NCBI GenBank assembly: GCA_964476505.1 | Contig: CAYZAW010000073.1 | Span: 1-6,814 of the forward strand | Length of the DNA stretch: 6,814 bases | DNA from: CAYZAW01 sp964476505 | GTDB taxonomy: Bacteria > Bacillota > Clostridia > Christensenellales > CAG-138 | Direction: 5' to 3' | Shown: positions 1 through 5,542 of the stretch, piece by piece | How positions within the stretch are numbered: the stretch's first letter is position 1 | How the letters are laid out: every line of letters begins with the position of its first letter | Translations under genes and position numbers: made by a program | Notes under the pieces: model-generated | What the model was told of the DNA's origin: nothing | The model's database searches: none | What the model saw: the letters and a program-made list of their open reading frames with translations, nothing else

Positions 1-1198
1 GGCGTACGTTGTCCGTGATCTCTGCACGGATATTCTCTTCAAATTCCGGTGATAGGTTATACACGGCGCAGGCAAACATAAAGTCCTGCCATACCACCAA
101 GCCCAGCTCGTCGCAAATATCATAGAAGAAATCGTCCGGGTAATAGCCGCCGCCCCAAACACGAATCACATTAAAGTTCGCGTCCTTGGCATCCTGCAGC
201 AGCCTGCGGGTGCGCGCCGGATTCACCCGGGGCAGTATGTTGTCCTCAGGGATATAGTCTGCGCCCATGGAGAAAATATCCTGCCCGTTCACGCACATGG
301 CAAAGCTTTCGCCCCACTGATCCTTCTCGATATGCATGGTCAGCGTGCGAAGGCCGATGCGGCGTTCCCAAACGTCCAGCGTCTGCTCGCCGTACCGAAG
401 CTCCGCCTTGACCGTATACAGGGGCTGCTCGCCTTGGTTATTCGGCCACCAGAGCATTGGCGAATTGATCGTGATCTGCGTTTTGCGCCCCAATGCCTGC
501 CACGTTTTTCCGTTTGGCGCGATCACCGTTACGAGTACGTCCGTATCCGCAGCCGCAGGGTCTTCCAGCGTGGCTCGAACATCAAGCGTAACGCTGTCCT
601 TTTCGTGGGTCTGCGCCACATACACGTCTCTAATGCGGGTCCGCTCCACCGCAATAAGCGCAATGTGCCGCCAAATGCCGGCATCCGGCAGACGCGGGCC
701 CCAATCCCAGCCAAACATGCAGTGCGCCTTACGAAGCAGGGGAAAGCCCACCATGCAGTCGGAGCTGCCGTCTGCCCGGCTTTCCTGATAAGCCTTTTTA
801 ATATACTCGGTAGGGGAAGAAAAGCGTATCTCGATTTCGTTTTCACCGATGCGAAGCGCCTGCGTTACATTGAATTCCCACACGCGGTGCATGTTGTTGG
901 CGCGGCCTACCTCCATGCCGTTGACATATACCGCTGCCAGCGTATCCAAGCCCTCGCAGCGAAGCAATACTTCCGCACCCTGTAAAAAATCCTCCGGGGC
1001 TAAGAACCGGCGTACATAAACATAATCGTTTTCGATAATTGCCAGCGCCGCCATCTCATTATCGCGCCAATAAGGGTCTTCCATCCGGCCTGCCGCCAAC
1101 AAATCGTTGTATACAGAACCCGGCACCGCCGCCGGAAGCCACTGATCCTCGTCTGCTGCGCGCATGCTCCATGCGCCGTCTAAGCTGATTTGCTTCAT
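1..1198 (-). CDS. GH2 beta-mannosidase, N-terminal part (runs off left edge)
   Basis: The reverse strand reads open from ATG at 1198-1196 to the window edge: 399 residues of a protein that is usually about 800-850. It should release mannose from the non-reducing ends of beta-manno-oligosaccharides. There is no signal peptide, so it acts in the cytoplasm on imported sugar. In order I see the jelly-roll sugar-binding domain (RCEGLDTLAAVYVNG, residues 80-94), the beta-mannosidase hallmark CMFGWDWGP (160-168), the immunoglobulin-like domain ending in LWWPNNQGEQPLY (249-261), and the start of the TIM barrel with IRVWGGGYY (345-353) and WQDFMFAC (370-377). The catalytic acid/base and nucleophile glutamates lie beyond the edge, so activity cannot be judged. 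The start is supported by AAAGGAGT 12 bases upstream. The gene is divergent from the LacI-type regulator and has a putative operator in its promoter. Other GH2 exo-glycosidases share parts of this fold, but the GWDWGP and WGGG context favours beta-mannosidase. Confidence 0.93.
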   Translation of the reverse strand, partial: MKQISLDGAWSMRAADEDQWLPAAVPGSVYNDLLAAGRMEDPYWRDNEMAALAIIENDYVYVRRFLAPEDFLQGAEVLLRCEGLDTLAAVYVNGMEVGRANNMHRVWEFNVTQALRIGENEIEIRFSSPTEYIKKAYQESRADGSSDCMVGFPLLRKAHCMFGWDWGPRLPDAGIWRHIALIAVERTRIRDVYVAQTHEKDSVTLDVRATLEDPAAADTDVLVTVIAPNGKTWQALGRKTQITINSPMLWWPNNQGEQPLYTVKAELRYGEQTLDVWERRIGLRTLTMHIEKDQWGESFAMCVNGQDIFSMGADYIPEDNILPRVNPARTRRLLQDAKDANFNVIRVWGGGYYPDDFFYDICDELGLVVWQDFMFACAVYNLSPEFEENIRAEITDNVR

Positions 1199-1210
1199 AA
1201 TGATATGGAA

Positions 1211-1218
1211 ACTCCTTT
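1211..1218 (-). promoter_or_regulatory. Ribosome binding site of the beta-mannosidase gene
   Basis: Read on the minus strand this is AAAGGAGT, 12 bases before the ATG at 1198. The spacing is slightly long, but no other in-frame start lies closer, so it fixes the start codon. Confidence 0.75.
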
Positions 1219-1245
1219 AATATGAAGATTTGACCGTCTACGATT

Positions 1246-1273
1246 ATGTTAAACCGTTTTCGGGGATTGTCAA
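1246..1273 (-). promoter_or_regulatory. Candidate sigma-A promoter for the beta-mannosidase gene
   Basis: On the minus strand a perfect -35 box TTGACA (1273-1268) is followed after 16 bases by TAACAT (1251-1246), a 4/6 match to the -10 box that keeps the first two and the last conserved bases. An overlapping CATAAT would give a less usual 19-base spacing. The predicted leader is about 40 bases. The -35 box is convincing; the -10 box is weak, as expected for a promoter kept under repressor control. Confidence 0.6.
1249..1262. promoter_or_regulatory. Putative LacI/GalR-type operator in the mannosidase promoter
   Basis: The plus strand reads TTAAACCGTTTTCG with a central CG at 1255-1256. Against the LacI-family consensus TGWAANCGNTNWCA it differs at the second and last positions. 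It occupies the spacer and part of the -10 box of the leftward promoter, so bound repressor would block RNA polymerase. It shares TAAA and the 8-mer CGTTTTCG with the site at the regulator's own promoter, which suggests that one protein binds both. Confidence 0.5.
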
Positions 1274-1282
1274 TCAGCCAAA
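1271..1282. repeat. Intergenic direct repeat CAATYAGCCAAA, copy 1
   Basis: CAATCAGCCAAA here matches CAATTAGCCAAA at 1341-1352 in 11 of 12 bases, 70 bp apart start to start. This copy overlaps three bases of the leftward -35 box. Its function is unknown; it could be a second regulator site or a remnant of a duplicated promoter segment. Confidence 0.45.
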
Positions 1283-1340
1283 CCCTATATTTATAAAGAT
1301 ATATCAGGCGATGCGTTTTCCATATTCTCCTATTTACCTG

Positions 1341-1352
1341 CAATTAGCCAAA
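1341..1352. repeat. Intergenic direct repeat CAATYAGCCAAA, copy 2
   Basis: CAATTAGCCAAA is the partner of the element at 1271-1282. This copy lies about 20 bp upstream of the -35 box of the rightward promoter. Each copy is therefore near one of the two divergent promoters, and I recognise no known factor for it. Confidence 0.45.
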
Positions 1353-1372
1353 ACTAAAATTAAGAAAGACGC

Positions 1373-1401
1373 TTGACAACCTGTTGCGCAGTATTTATAA
1401 T
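1373..1401 (+). promoter_or_regulatory. Consensus sigma-A promoter of the LacI-family regulator
   Basis: TTGACA at 1373-1378 and TATAAT at 1396-1401 are both perfect consensus hexamers with the optimal 17-base spacer. Transcription should start near 1407-1409, leaving a leader of about 74 bases before the regulator's ATG. Such a strong core promoter on a regulator gene implies that repression, not weak promoter strength, sets its level. Confidence 0.88.
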
Positions 1402-1406
1402 GCCAT

Positions 1407-1420
1407 TGTAAACGTTTTCG
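1407..1420. promoter_or_regulatory. Putative LacI/GalR-type operator at the regulator's start site
   Basis: TGTAAACGTTTTCG fits the LacI-family consensus TGWAANCGNTNWCA at every position except the last (G for A). Its core AAACGTTT (1410-1417) is a perfect palindrome around the CG step into which these proteins insert a hinge leucine. It begins 6 bases after the TATAAT box, at the predicted transcription start, which is a classic autorepression position. A second small palindrome, TTTCGAAA (1416-1423), overlaps its right half. Confidence 0.65.
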
Positions 1421-1439
1421 AAAGCATTTCCCTTTCCCC

Positions 1440-1453
1440 TGCGTGTAAACGCA
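1440..1453. promoter_or_regulatory. Inverted repeat with a second TGTAAACG half-site in the regulator leader
   Basis: TGCGT-GTAA-ACGCA is a perfect 5-bp inverted repeat around a 4-base centre. The 8 bases TGTAAACG at 1444-1451 repeat exactly the left half of the operator at 1407-1420, 37 bp downstream, but the right half does not fit the operator consensus. It may be an auxiliary half-site or a small leader hairpin. Confidence 0.3.
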
Positions 1454-1481
1454 ACTATGTGTTTCTAAGGTTGTTTCGCGA

Positions 1482-2486
1482 ATGATAACTATTAAGCAGT
1501 TGGCTGAGCAATGCGGCGTATCCATCGCCACTGTTAGCAAAGCCCTGAACAACATGCCGGATGTCAATGTTGACACTGCAAACCGCATCCGCGAGGTTGC
1601 AAAGCAGGTCGGTTATTTGCCAAATGCATCCGCACGCGCACTGAAAACCAATCGTTCGCAGAACATGGGCGTTATATTTGTAGACACCACCCATCACGGC
1701 TTGGCACATGAGTTTTTCTCCCTCATTCTTGACAGCTTTAAATTGGAGGCTGAGCATCTAGGTTACGACATCACGTTCATCAGCAACAACATCGGCGATT
1801 CTCCCATGAGTTATTTAGAGCACTGCCGTTATCGGCACTGCGACGGCGTTGTGTGCTGTACGGACTTCTTAAACCCCATGATCATGGATTTCGTAGGCAG
1901 CGGCATCCCGCTGGTCACCATCGACTATGTGTTCGATAATGTAGGCGCGGTGCTGTCCGATAACGTGCAGGGCATGCGAGATTTGGTGCAGTACATTTAC
2001 AACAAGGGCCACCGCAGAATTGCGTACATCCACGGCGAAGACACCGCCGTTACACGGTACCGCCTCGCAAGCTTTCACAGGGTCATGGCAGAATACGGCC
2101 TTACCGTGCCGGATCAGTACATCAAGCAGGGTCGCTTCCATCATCCCCAATCCAGCGTGCAGCCCACCGTTGAGCTGTTGAACCTGCCGGAGCCGCCCAC
2201 CTGCATCATTTACCCGGACGATTTTTCCTACATCGGCGGCATGACGGAGATCGAAAGCATGGGGCTTCGCGTGCCGGATGACGTAAGCGTTGCCGGATAC
2301 GACGGTATTTACCTTTCCCAGGCGCTGCGCCCCAAGCTGACCACCCTCAAGCAGGACACCGGGCGCATCGGTGCATCGGCAGCACGGCTGCTGGCGGAGG
2401 CCATCGAGCATCCCAAGACCTACATTCCCAAGCGCATCGTAGTACCCGGCTGGGTGCAGGAGGGCGCATCTGTCAGGCAGTTGTAG
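1482..2486 (+). CDS. LacI/GalR-family transcriptional regulator
   Basis: This 334-residue protein has the usual family length. Residues 4-23 form the N-terminal helix-turn-helix (IKQLAEQCGVSIATVSKALN). The hinge helix follows at PNASARALK (47-55), with L54 at the position of the leucine that enters the central CG of the operator. Residues 60-330 resemble the periplasmic-binding-type sugar-sensing and dimerisation domain, with R192 in TRYRLASF and D274 in VAGYDG as likely ligand contacts. I15-A16 at the base-reading positions resemble GalR-type proteins, which fits the TGTAAACG-like sites upstream. It probably represses the divergent mannosidase and itself, and perhaps the downstream transporter, until a sugar binds. 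The start has only a weak AAGG 11 bases upstream, but the protein begins where the family normally does. The inducer is unknown. Confidence 0.95.
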   Translation: MITIKQLAEQCGVSIATVSKALNNMPDVNVDTANRIREVAKQVGYLPNASARALKTNRSQNMGVIFVDTTHHGLAHEFFSLILDSFKLEAEHLGYDITFISNNIGDSPMSYLEHCRYRHCDGVVCCTDFLNPMIMDFVGSGIPLVTIDYVFDNVGAVLSDNVQGMRDLVQYIYNKGHRRIAYIHGEDTAVTRYRLASFHRVMAEYGLTVPDQYIKQGRFHHPQSSVQPTVELLNLPEPPTCIIYPDDFSYIGGMTEIESMGLRVPDDVSVAGYDGIYLSQALRPKLTTLKQDTGRIGASAARLLAEAIEHPKTYIPKRIVVPGWVQEGASVRQL

Positions 2487-2503
2487 GTTCCCAACGGCGT
2501 TTT

Positions 2504-2520
2504 CAGCCGAAAGGCTGTTT
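2504..2520 (+). terminator. Small GC-rich hairpin after the regulator (weak terminator or attenuator)
   Basis: CAGCC-GAAA-GGCTG is a perfect 5-bp stem with a stable GNRA-type tetraloop, followed by only three T. It lies 17 bases after the regulator's stop and 32 bases before the binding-protein start. The short T run suggests partial termination or a processing point. I see no convincing separate promoter between this hairpin and the next gene, so some readthrough from the regulator promoter is likely. Confidence 0.4.
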
Positions 2521-2539
2521 AACGTAGATATCAAAAAAC

Positions 2540-2545
2540 AGGAGG
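2540..2545 (+). promoter_or_regulatory. Strong ribosome binding site of the solute-binding protein
   Basis: AGGAGG lies 7 bases before the ATG at 2553. This is near-ideal spacing and a full Shine-Dalgarno match. It is much stronger than the regulator's site and fits high expression of a binding protein. Confidence 0.85.
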
Positions 2546-2552
2546 AAAAGTA

Positions 2553-4442
2553 ATGAACAACCGTACACTCAAAGTGCTGGCGCTGGTTATGGCGTTGGCA
2601 ATGGTCTGCGGCGTGGTTATGGCTTGCCAGCCGGCAGCCGCCCCCGCACCCGAAGCTCCCGTAGCTGAGGCCCCCGTCGCCGAGGCTCCCGTAGCCGAAG
2701 AACCCGTCGCAGAGGCTCCCGCCGCTGAAGAAGAGTTTCCCCGCAATGAGACGCTGTACTTTGCAGGACAGCAGTGGGGCTCTGTCAATGGTTGGAACCC
2801 CCTCTCCGACAACATGAACAACGCCATGGCGATCACCCAGCAGACTGGTGGCGCACGTCTTTGCATGTTTGAGTCTCTGTACATGTACAACATGCTCGAC
2901 GGCTCCAGCACTCCTTTGCTGGCTGACGGCGCACCCGTTTGGAACGACGCTTTGACCGAAGTTACCATTAAGATCAAGCCCGCTGCCAAGTGGAGCGATG
3001 GCACCCCCGTAACCGCGAACGACGTGGCTTACACCTGGGAAGCTTCCGTGAAATACGGCAACAACCAGAGCAACCAGTTCTCCCCCTACATTGCTTCCGT
3101 AGAAGCTGTAGACGACAGCACCGTTGTGGTTAAGGCTGTTACCACCGAAGATGGCAAGCCCGTTAACCCCCTCCAGATCCAGGTTTACCTGATCCAGACC
3201 TATGTGCTGCAAAAGGCATGGCTGCAGACCCTCGAAGCCCGCAACACCGCTGAGACCATCCTGACCGATGCTGCTGACGATGTTGTTTGGTCCGGCCCGT
3301 ACACCAAGTACTATGCTGACGATCAGAAGGTCGCCCTCGTGCGTGACGACAATTACTGGGGCCAGGATGCTTCCATGTGGGGCAAACTGCCTGTTCCCAA
3401 GTACCTTGTTCACACCATCTATGCTGATAACGCCGCCGGTCAGGTTGCCTTCGCAGCCGGTGAGGTTGACGTTTGCCAGCAGTTCATTGCCAACATCCAG
3501 GATCTCTGGCTGAAAGACAATCTGCCCATCTCCACCTACATGGACGAAGCTCCTTACGGCGTGTGCGTAAACATGCCTACCGCTTGGTTCAACCTGGCCA
3601 AGAAGGGTCTGGACAATGCTGCCGTTCGTAAGGCCATCGCAATGGCGGTTGATTACGAAGCCATCATCCAGAACGCTATGACCAACCAGTCCCCCACCTT
3701 CGCCGAAGTTCCCCGTTCTTGCATGAACCCCACCGCTGGTGAGCAGGCCTCCTACGATAAGGAAGCTATCGCCGCGAAGGGTCTGCAGTGGGCCGGCAAT
3801 GACATCGAAGGCGCCAAGGCTCTGTTGGACGAGGCTGGCGTGGTCGATAAGGATGGCGACGGTTGGCGTGAGCTCGACGGCGAGAAGCTGTCCTTCAACG
3901 CTTGCTGCCCGAACGGTTGGACCGACTGGATGGCCGCTATGGAAATCGTAGCTGCCGCTGGCGAGAAGATCGGCATCGAGATCGTAACCGAGTTCCCCGA
4001 ATGGTCCATCTACCAGACCGTATTCACGGCTGCTGCGCAGACCGACTATGACATCTTCATGTACTCCACCGAGTCCGCTACTCCCGCTCAGCCCTGGATG
4101 CGTGTTCGCAACCTGATGAGCTCCGAGTTCAACGGCAAGGACAACAACTGGAGCGGTAACTACGGCCATTACGAGAATGCCCGTATCGATGAGATCATCG
4201 CGCAGATCCCCGTCACCACCGATGCTGCCGAGCTGAAGGCTCTGTACACCGAGGCTGTCGAGATCTACCTGACCGACGTTCCCTCCTTCTCTCTGATGTA
4301 TCGCCCTGACAAGTTCCATGGCGTGAACGAGTCTGTATGGACGAATTACCCCTCCGCGGATGACGGCCGGAACATCCCGCCGATGGATTGCACCGACGGT
4401 TATGGCGTTGCCGCTCTGTATGACCTGGAGCTCGTTGCATAA
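2553..4442 (+). CDS. Family 5 extracellular solute-binding lipoprotein (Opp/Dpp type), probable oligosaccharide binder
   Basis: This 629-residue protein would capture substrate outside the membrane and hand it to the two permeases downstream. It has a lipoprotein signal with R4 and K7, a hydrophobic core, and VMAC with the lipidated cysteine at 25. The lipobox is slightly atypical, with M at -2. A flexible Ala-Pro-Val-Glu linker spans 26-61 and the binding domain follows. Family 5 features include IKIKPAAKWSDGTPVTANDVAYTWE, SGPYTKYYADDQKVALVRDDNYWG, and AVRKAIAMAVDYEAI. DKDGDGW (432-438) resembles an acidic metal-binding loop, and CCPNGWTDWM (451-460) is tryptophan-rich, which would suit stacking on sugar rings. 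Family 5 proteins bind peptides, nickel or oligosaccharides; the adjacent beta-mannosidase and GalR-like regulator favour oligosaccharides. No TTA, CTA or TCA codon occurs in the gene, a sign of codon selection for high expression. Confidence 0.93.
   Translation: MNNRTLKVLALVMALAMVCGVVMACQPAAAPAPEAPVAEAPVAEAPVAEEPVAEAPAAEEEFPRNETLYFAGQQWGSVNGWNPLSDNMNNAMAITQQTGGARLCMFESLYMYNMLDGSSTPLLADGAPVWNDALTEVTIKIKPAAKWSDGTPVTANDVAYTWEASVKYGNNQSNQFSPYIASVEAVDDSTVVVKAVTTEDGKPVNPLQIQVYLIQTYVLQKAWLQTLEARNTAETILTDAADDVVWSGPYTKYYADDQKVALVRDDNYWGQDASMWGKLPVPKYLVHTIYADNAAGQVAFAAGEVDVCQQFIANIQDLWLKDNLPISTYMDEAPYGVCVNMPTAWFNLAKKGLDNAAVRKAIAMAVDYEAIIQNAMTNQSPTFAEVPRSCMNPTAGEQASYDKEAIAAKGLQWAGNDIEGAKALLDEAGVVDKDGDGWRELDGEKLSFNACCPNGWTDWMAAMEIVAAAGEKIGIEIVTEFPEWSIYQTVFTAAAQTDYDIFMYSTESATPAQPWMRVRNLMSSEFNGKDNNWSGNYGHYENARIDEIIAQIPVTTDAAELKALYTEAVEIYLTDVPSFSLMYRPDKFHGVNESVWTNYPSADDGRNIPPMDCTDGYGVAALYDLELVA
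2655..2729 (+). repeat. Five tandem 15-bp repeats encoding the APVAE linker
   Basis: Residues 35-59 of the binding protein are five pentapeptides: APVAE three times, then EPVAE, then APAAE. The DNA copies differ mainly at third codon positions, so the peptide pattern is conserved more than the DNA. The segment lies straight after the lipidated cysteine and probably spaces the binding domain away from the membrane through the cell wall. Slippage at the repeat could change linker length between strains. Confidence 0.8.
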
Positions 4443-4456
4443 GCACTGAGCTGTAA

Positions 4457-4503
4457 AGAACAGCCATGTTTCGAGCACCCCTTGAAACATGGCTGTTTTC
4501 TTA
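4457..4503 (+). terminator. Strong stem-loop between binding protein and permease genes
   Basis: The left arm AACAGCCATGTTTC (4459-4472) pairs perfectly over 14 bp with GAAACATGGCTGTT (4484-4497) around an 11-base loop. A G-U and an A-U pair extend it, and the T-rich tail TTTTCTT follows. It starts 14 bases after the binding protein's stop. In binding-protein operons such a structure commonly stops most transcripts or protects the upstream mRNA from decay, so that binding protein is made in excess over permease. The permease operon follows at once without a clear promoter, so partial readthrough is the likely mode. Confidence 0.85.
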
Positions 4504-4511
4504 AACAAAGT

Positions 4512-4518
4512 GGAGGTG
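4512..4518 (+). promoter_or_regulatory. Ribosome binding site that sets the DppB-type permease start
   Basis: In GGAGGTG, the GGAGG core ends 8 bases before ATG at 4525. The upstream in-frame ATG at 4489 lies inside the right arm of the terminator stem and has no Shine-Dalgarno sequence. The start at 4525 is therefore preferred. Confidence 0.88.
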
Positions 4519-4524
4519 TTCCCC

Positions 4525-5529
4525 ATGAAAGGCTACCGCAAATACTTCACGAAAAAAATCGTTTGGATGCTCATCACGCTCGTTGTAGCCGTTCTTGTGA
4601 ATTTTTTACTGCCACGTTTGATGCCGGTTGATCCTGTGGCGCTCATCGCCGCAAAAGCCAGCCCAGGCGTAACGGATTCCGCAATAGCGCAGCGTGTTTA
4701 TCAAGATTATGCCCGTCGGTTCGGTACCGACAAACCTCTCGTAGATCAATTTATCACATATGTAGCAAACGCATTACACGGTGATTTTGGCATATCCTTC
4801 AGCCAGTATCCACGTACCGTATCAGACATTATAGGCGACGCCATAGGCTGGACAATCGGCCTGCAGTTCCCGGCGATCATCGTCGGCTGGCTGTTAGGCA
4901 ACATACTGGGCGCTCTGGCGGCATATATCCGCAAGGGCTTCGACAAGGTACTGATGCCCGCCTGTATTTTCTTTAACAGCGTGCCTGCATTTGGCATGGC
5001 CGTGGTAATGCTGGTTGTGTTTGGTATTAAGTTAAAGATCGCGCCAACCTCAGGCGGCTACGGATTTGATCTTGTACCCGCCTTTACATGGAATTTTATA
5101 AAATCCGTCATTGAACATTACCAGCTCCCGTTCTGGTCTATCGTGCTGATTTCCATCGGCGGACAGGCGGTGGGTATGCGTTCCATGGCAATATACGAGC
5201 TGAACGCGGATTACGTGAAATACAGCCGTTTCCTTGGTATCAAGGACAGCAAAATCGTAGGCTACGTGTTCCGCAACGCCATGCTGCCGCAGATCACCGG
5301 TTTGGCACTATCCATCGGTACCATGATCAGCGGCGCGTTGGTTGCAGAAATCGTATTCAGCTATCCGGGGCTTGGCAGCACCATATTAAGCGCCGTTACC
5401 ATGGCGGACTACCCGCTGTTGTCCGCCGCGACGCTGGTCATCACCTTAATGGTGCTTGCTGCAACGTTCCTGATTGATATTATCTATGGCTTCATCGACC
5501 CGCGCGTAAAAGCCGCGCAGTTCGATTGA
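4525..5529 (+). CDS. ABC transporter permease, DppB/OppB type
   Basis: This is one of the two inner-membrane channel subunits that pair with the upstream binding protein. With the start at 4525 it has 334 residues, normal for DppB/OppB. The N-terminus reads MKGYRKYFTKK, then a first membrane segment at about 12-30 ending in the family signature LLPRLMPVDPV (28-38). After an extracytoplasmic loop come about five more segments near 109-136, 143-170, 200-222, 257-279 and 296-321. The ATPase-coupling EAA-type loop is at 225-256: ELNADYVKYSRFLGI with G238, ending in NAMLPQ. The C-terminus has the usual YGFIDPRVK. The next permease starts 13 bases after the stop, so the two are co-transcribed and probably translationally linked. 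Unlike the binding protein gene it uses rare-type codons such as ATA and TTA, which fits lower expression. Confidence 0.94.
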   Translation: MKGYRKYFTKKIVWMLITLVVAVLVNFLLPRLMPVDPVALIAAKASPGVTDSAIAQRVYQDYARRFGTDKPLVDQFITYVANALHGDFGISFSQYPRTVSDIIGDAIGWTIGLQFPAIIVGWLLGNILGALAAYIRKGFDKVLMPACIFFNSVPAFGMAVVMLVVFGIKLKIAPTSGGYGFDLVPAFTWNFIKSVIEHYQLPFWSIVLISIGGQAVGMRSMAIYELNADYVKYSRFLGIKDSKIVGYVFRNAMLPQITGLALSIGTMISGALVAEIVFSYPGLGSTILSAVTMADYPLLSAATLVITLMVLAATFLIDIIYGFIDPRVKAAQFD

Positions 5530-5542
5530 GGGAGGTGTTCAT

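Noticed and set aside
332..985. 217-residue plus-strand open frame over the beta-mannosidase gene
   Set aside because: It lies wholly within the minus-strand GH2 coding sequence, whose conserved motifs run continuously through it, and its translation shows no recognisable domain.
1027..1034. CGTTTTCG, identical to the operator core, flanked by an imperfect inverted repeat
   Set aside because: It lies inside the beta-mannosidase coding sequence (residues around ENDY), its flanks do not fit TGWAANCG, and it is away from any promoter, so I treat it as coincidence.
1059..1343. 94-residue minus-strand frame covering the intergenic region
   Set aside because: It overlaps the GH2 start in another frame, covers the predicted promoter and operator, and has no recognisable protein features.
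4489..4524. Extra 12 codons at the front of the DppB-type permease
   Set aside because: The ATG is inside the terminator stem without a ribosome binding site, while ATG 4525 has a strong one at 8 bases.
1869..4526. 885-residue open frame on the minus strand opposite the regulator and binding-protein genes
   Set aside because: It is in exact antisense codon register and exists only because the sense genes lack TTA, CTA and TCA codons in this stretch. Its translation is low-complexity Gly/Val/His-rich with no domain, and both sense genes are unmistakable.
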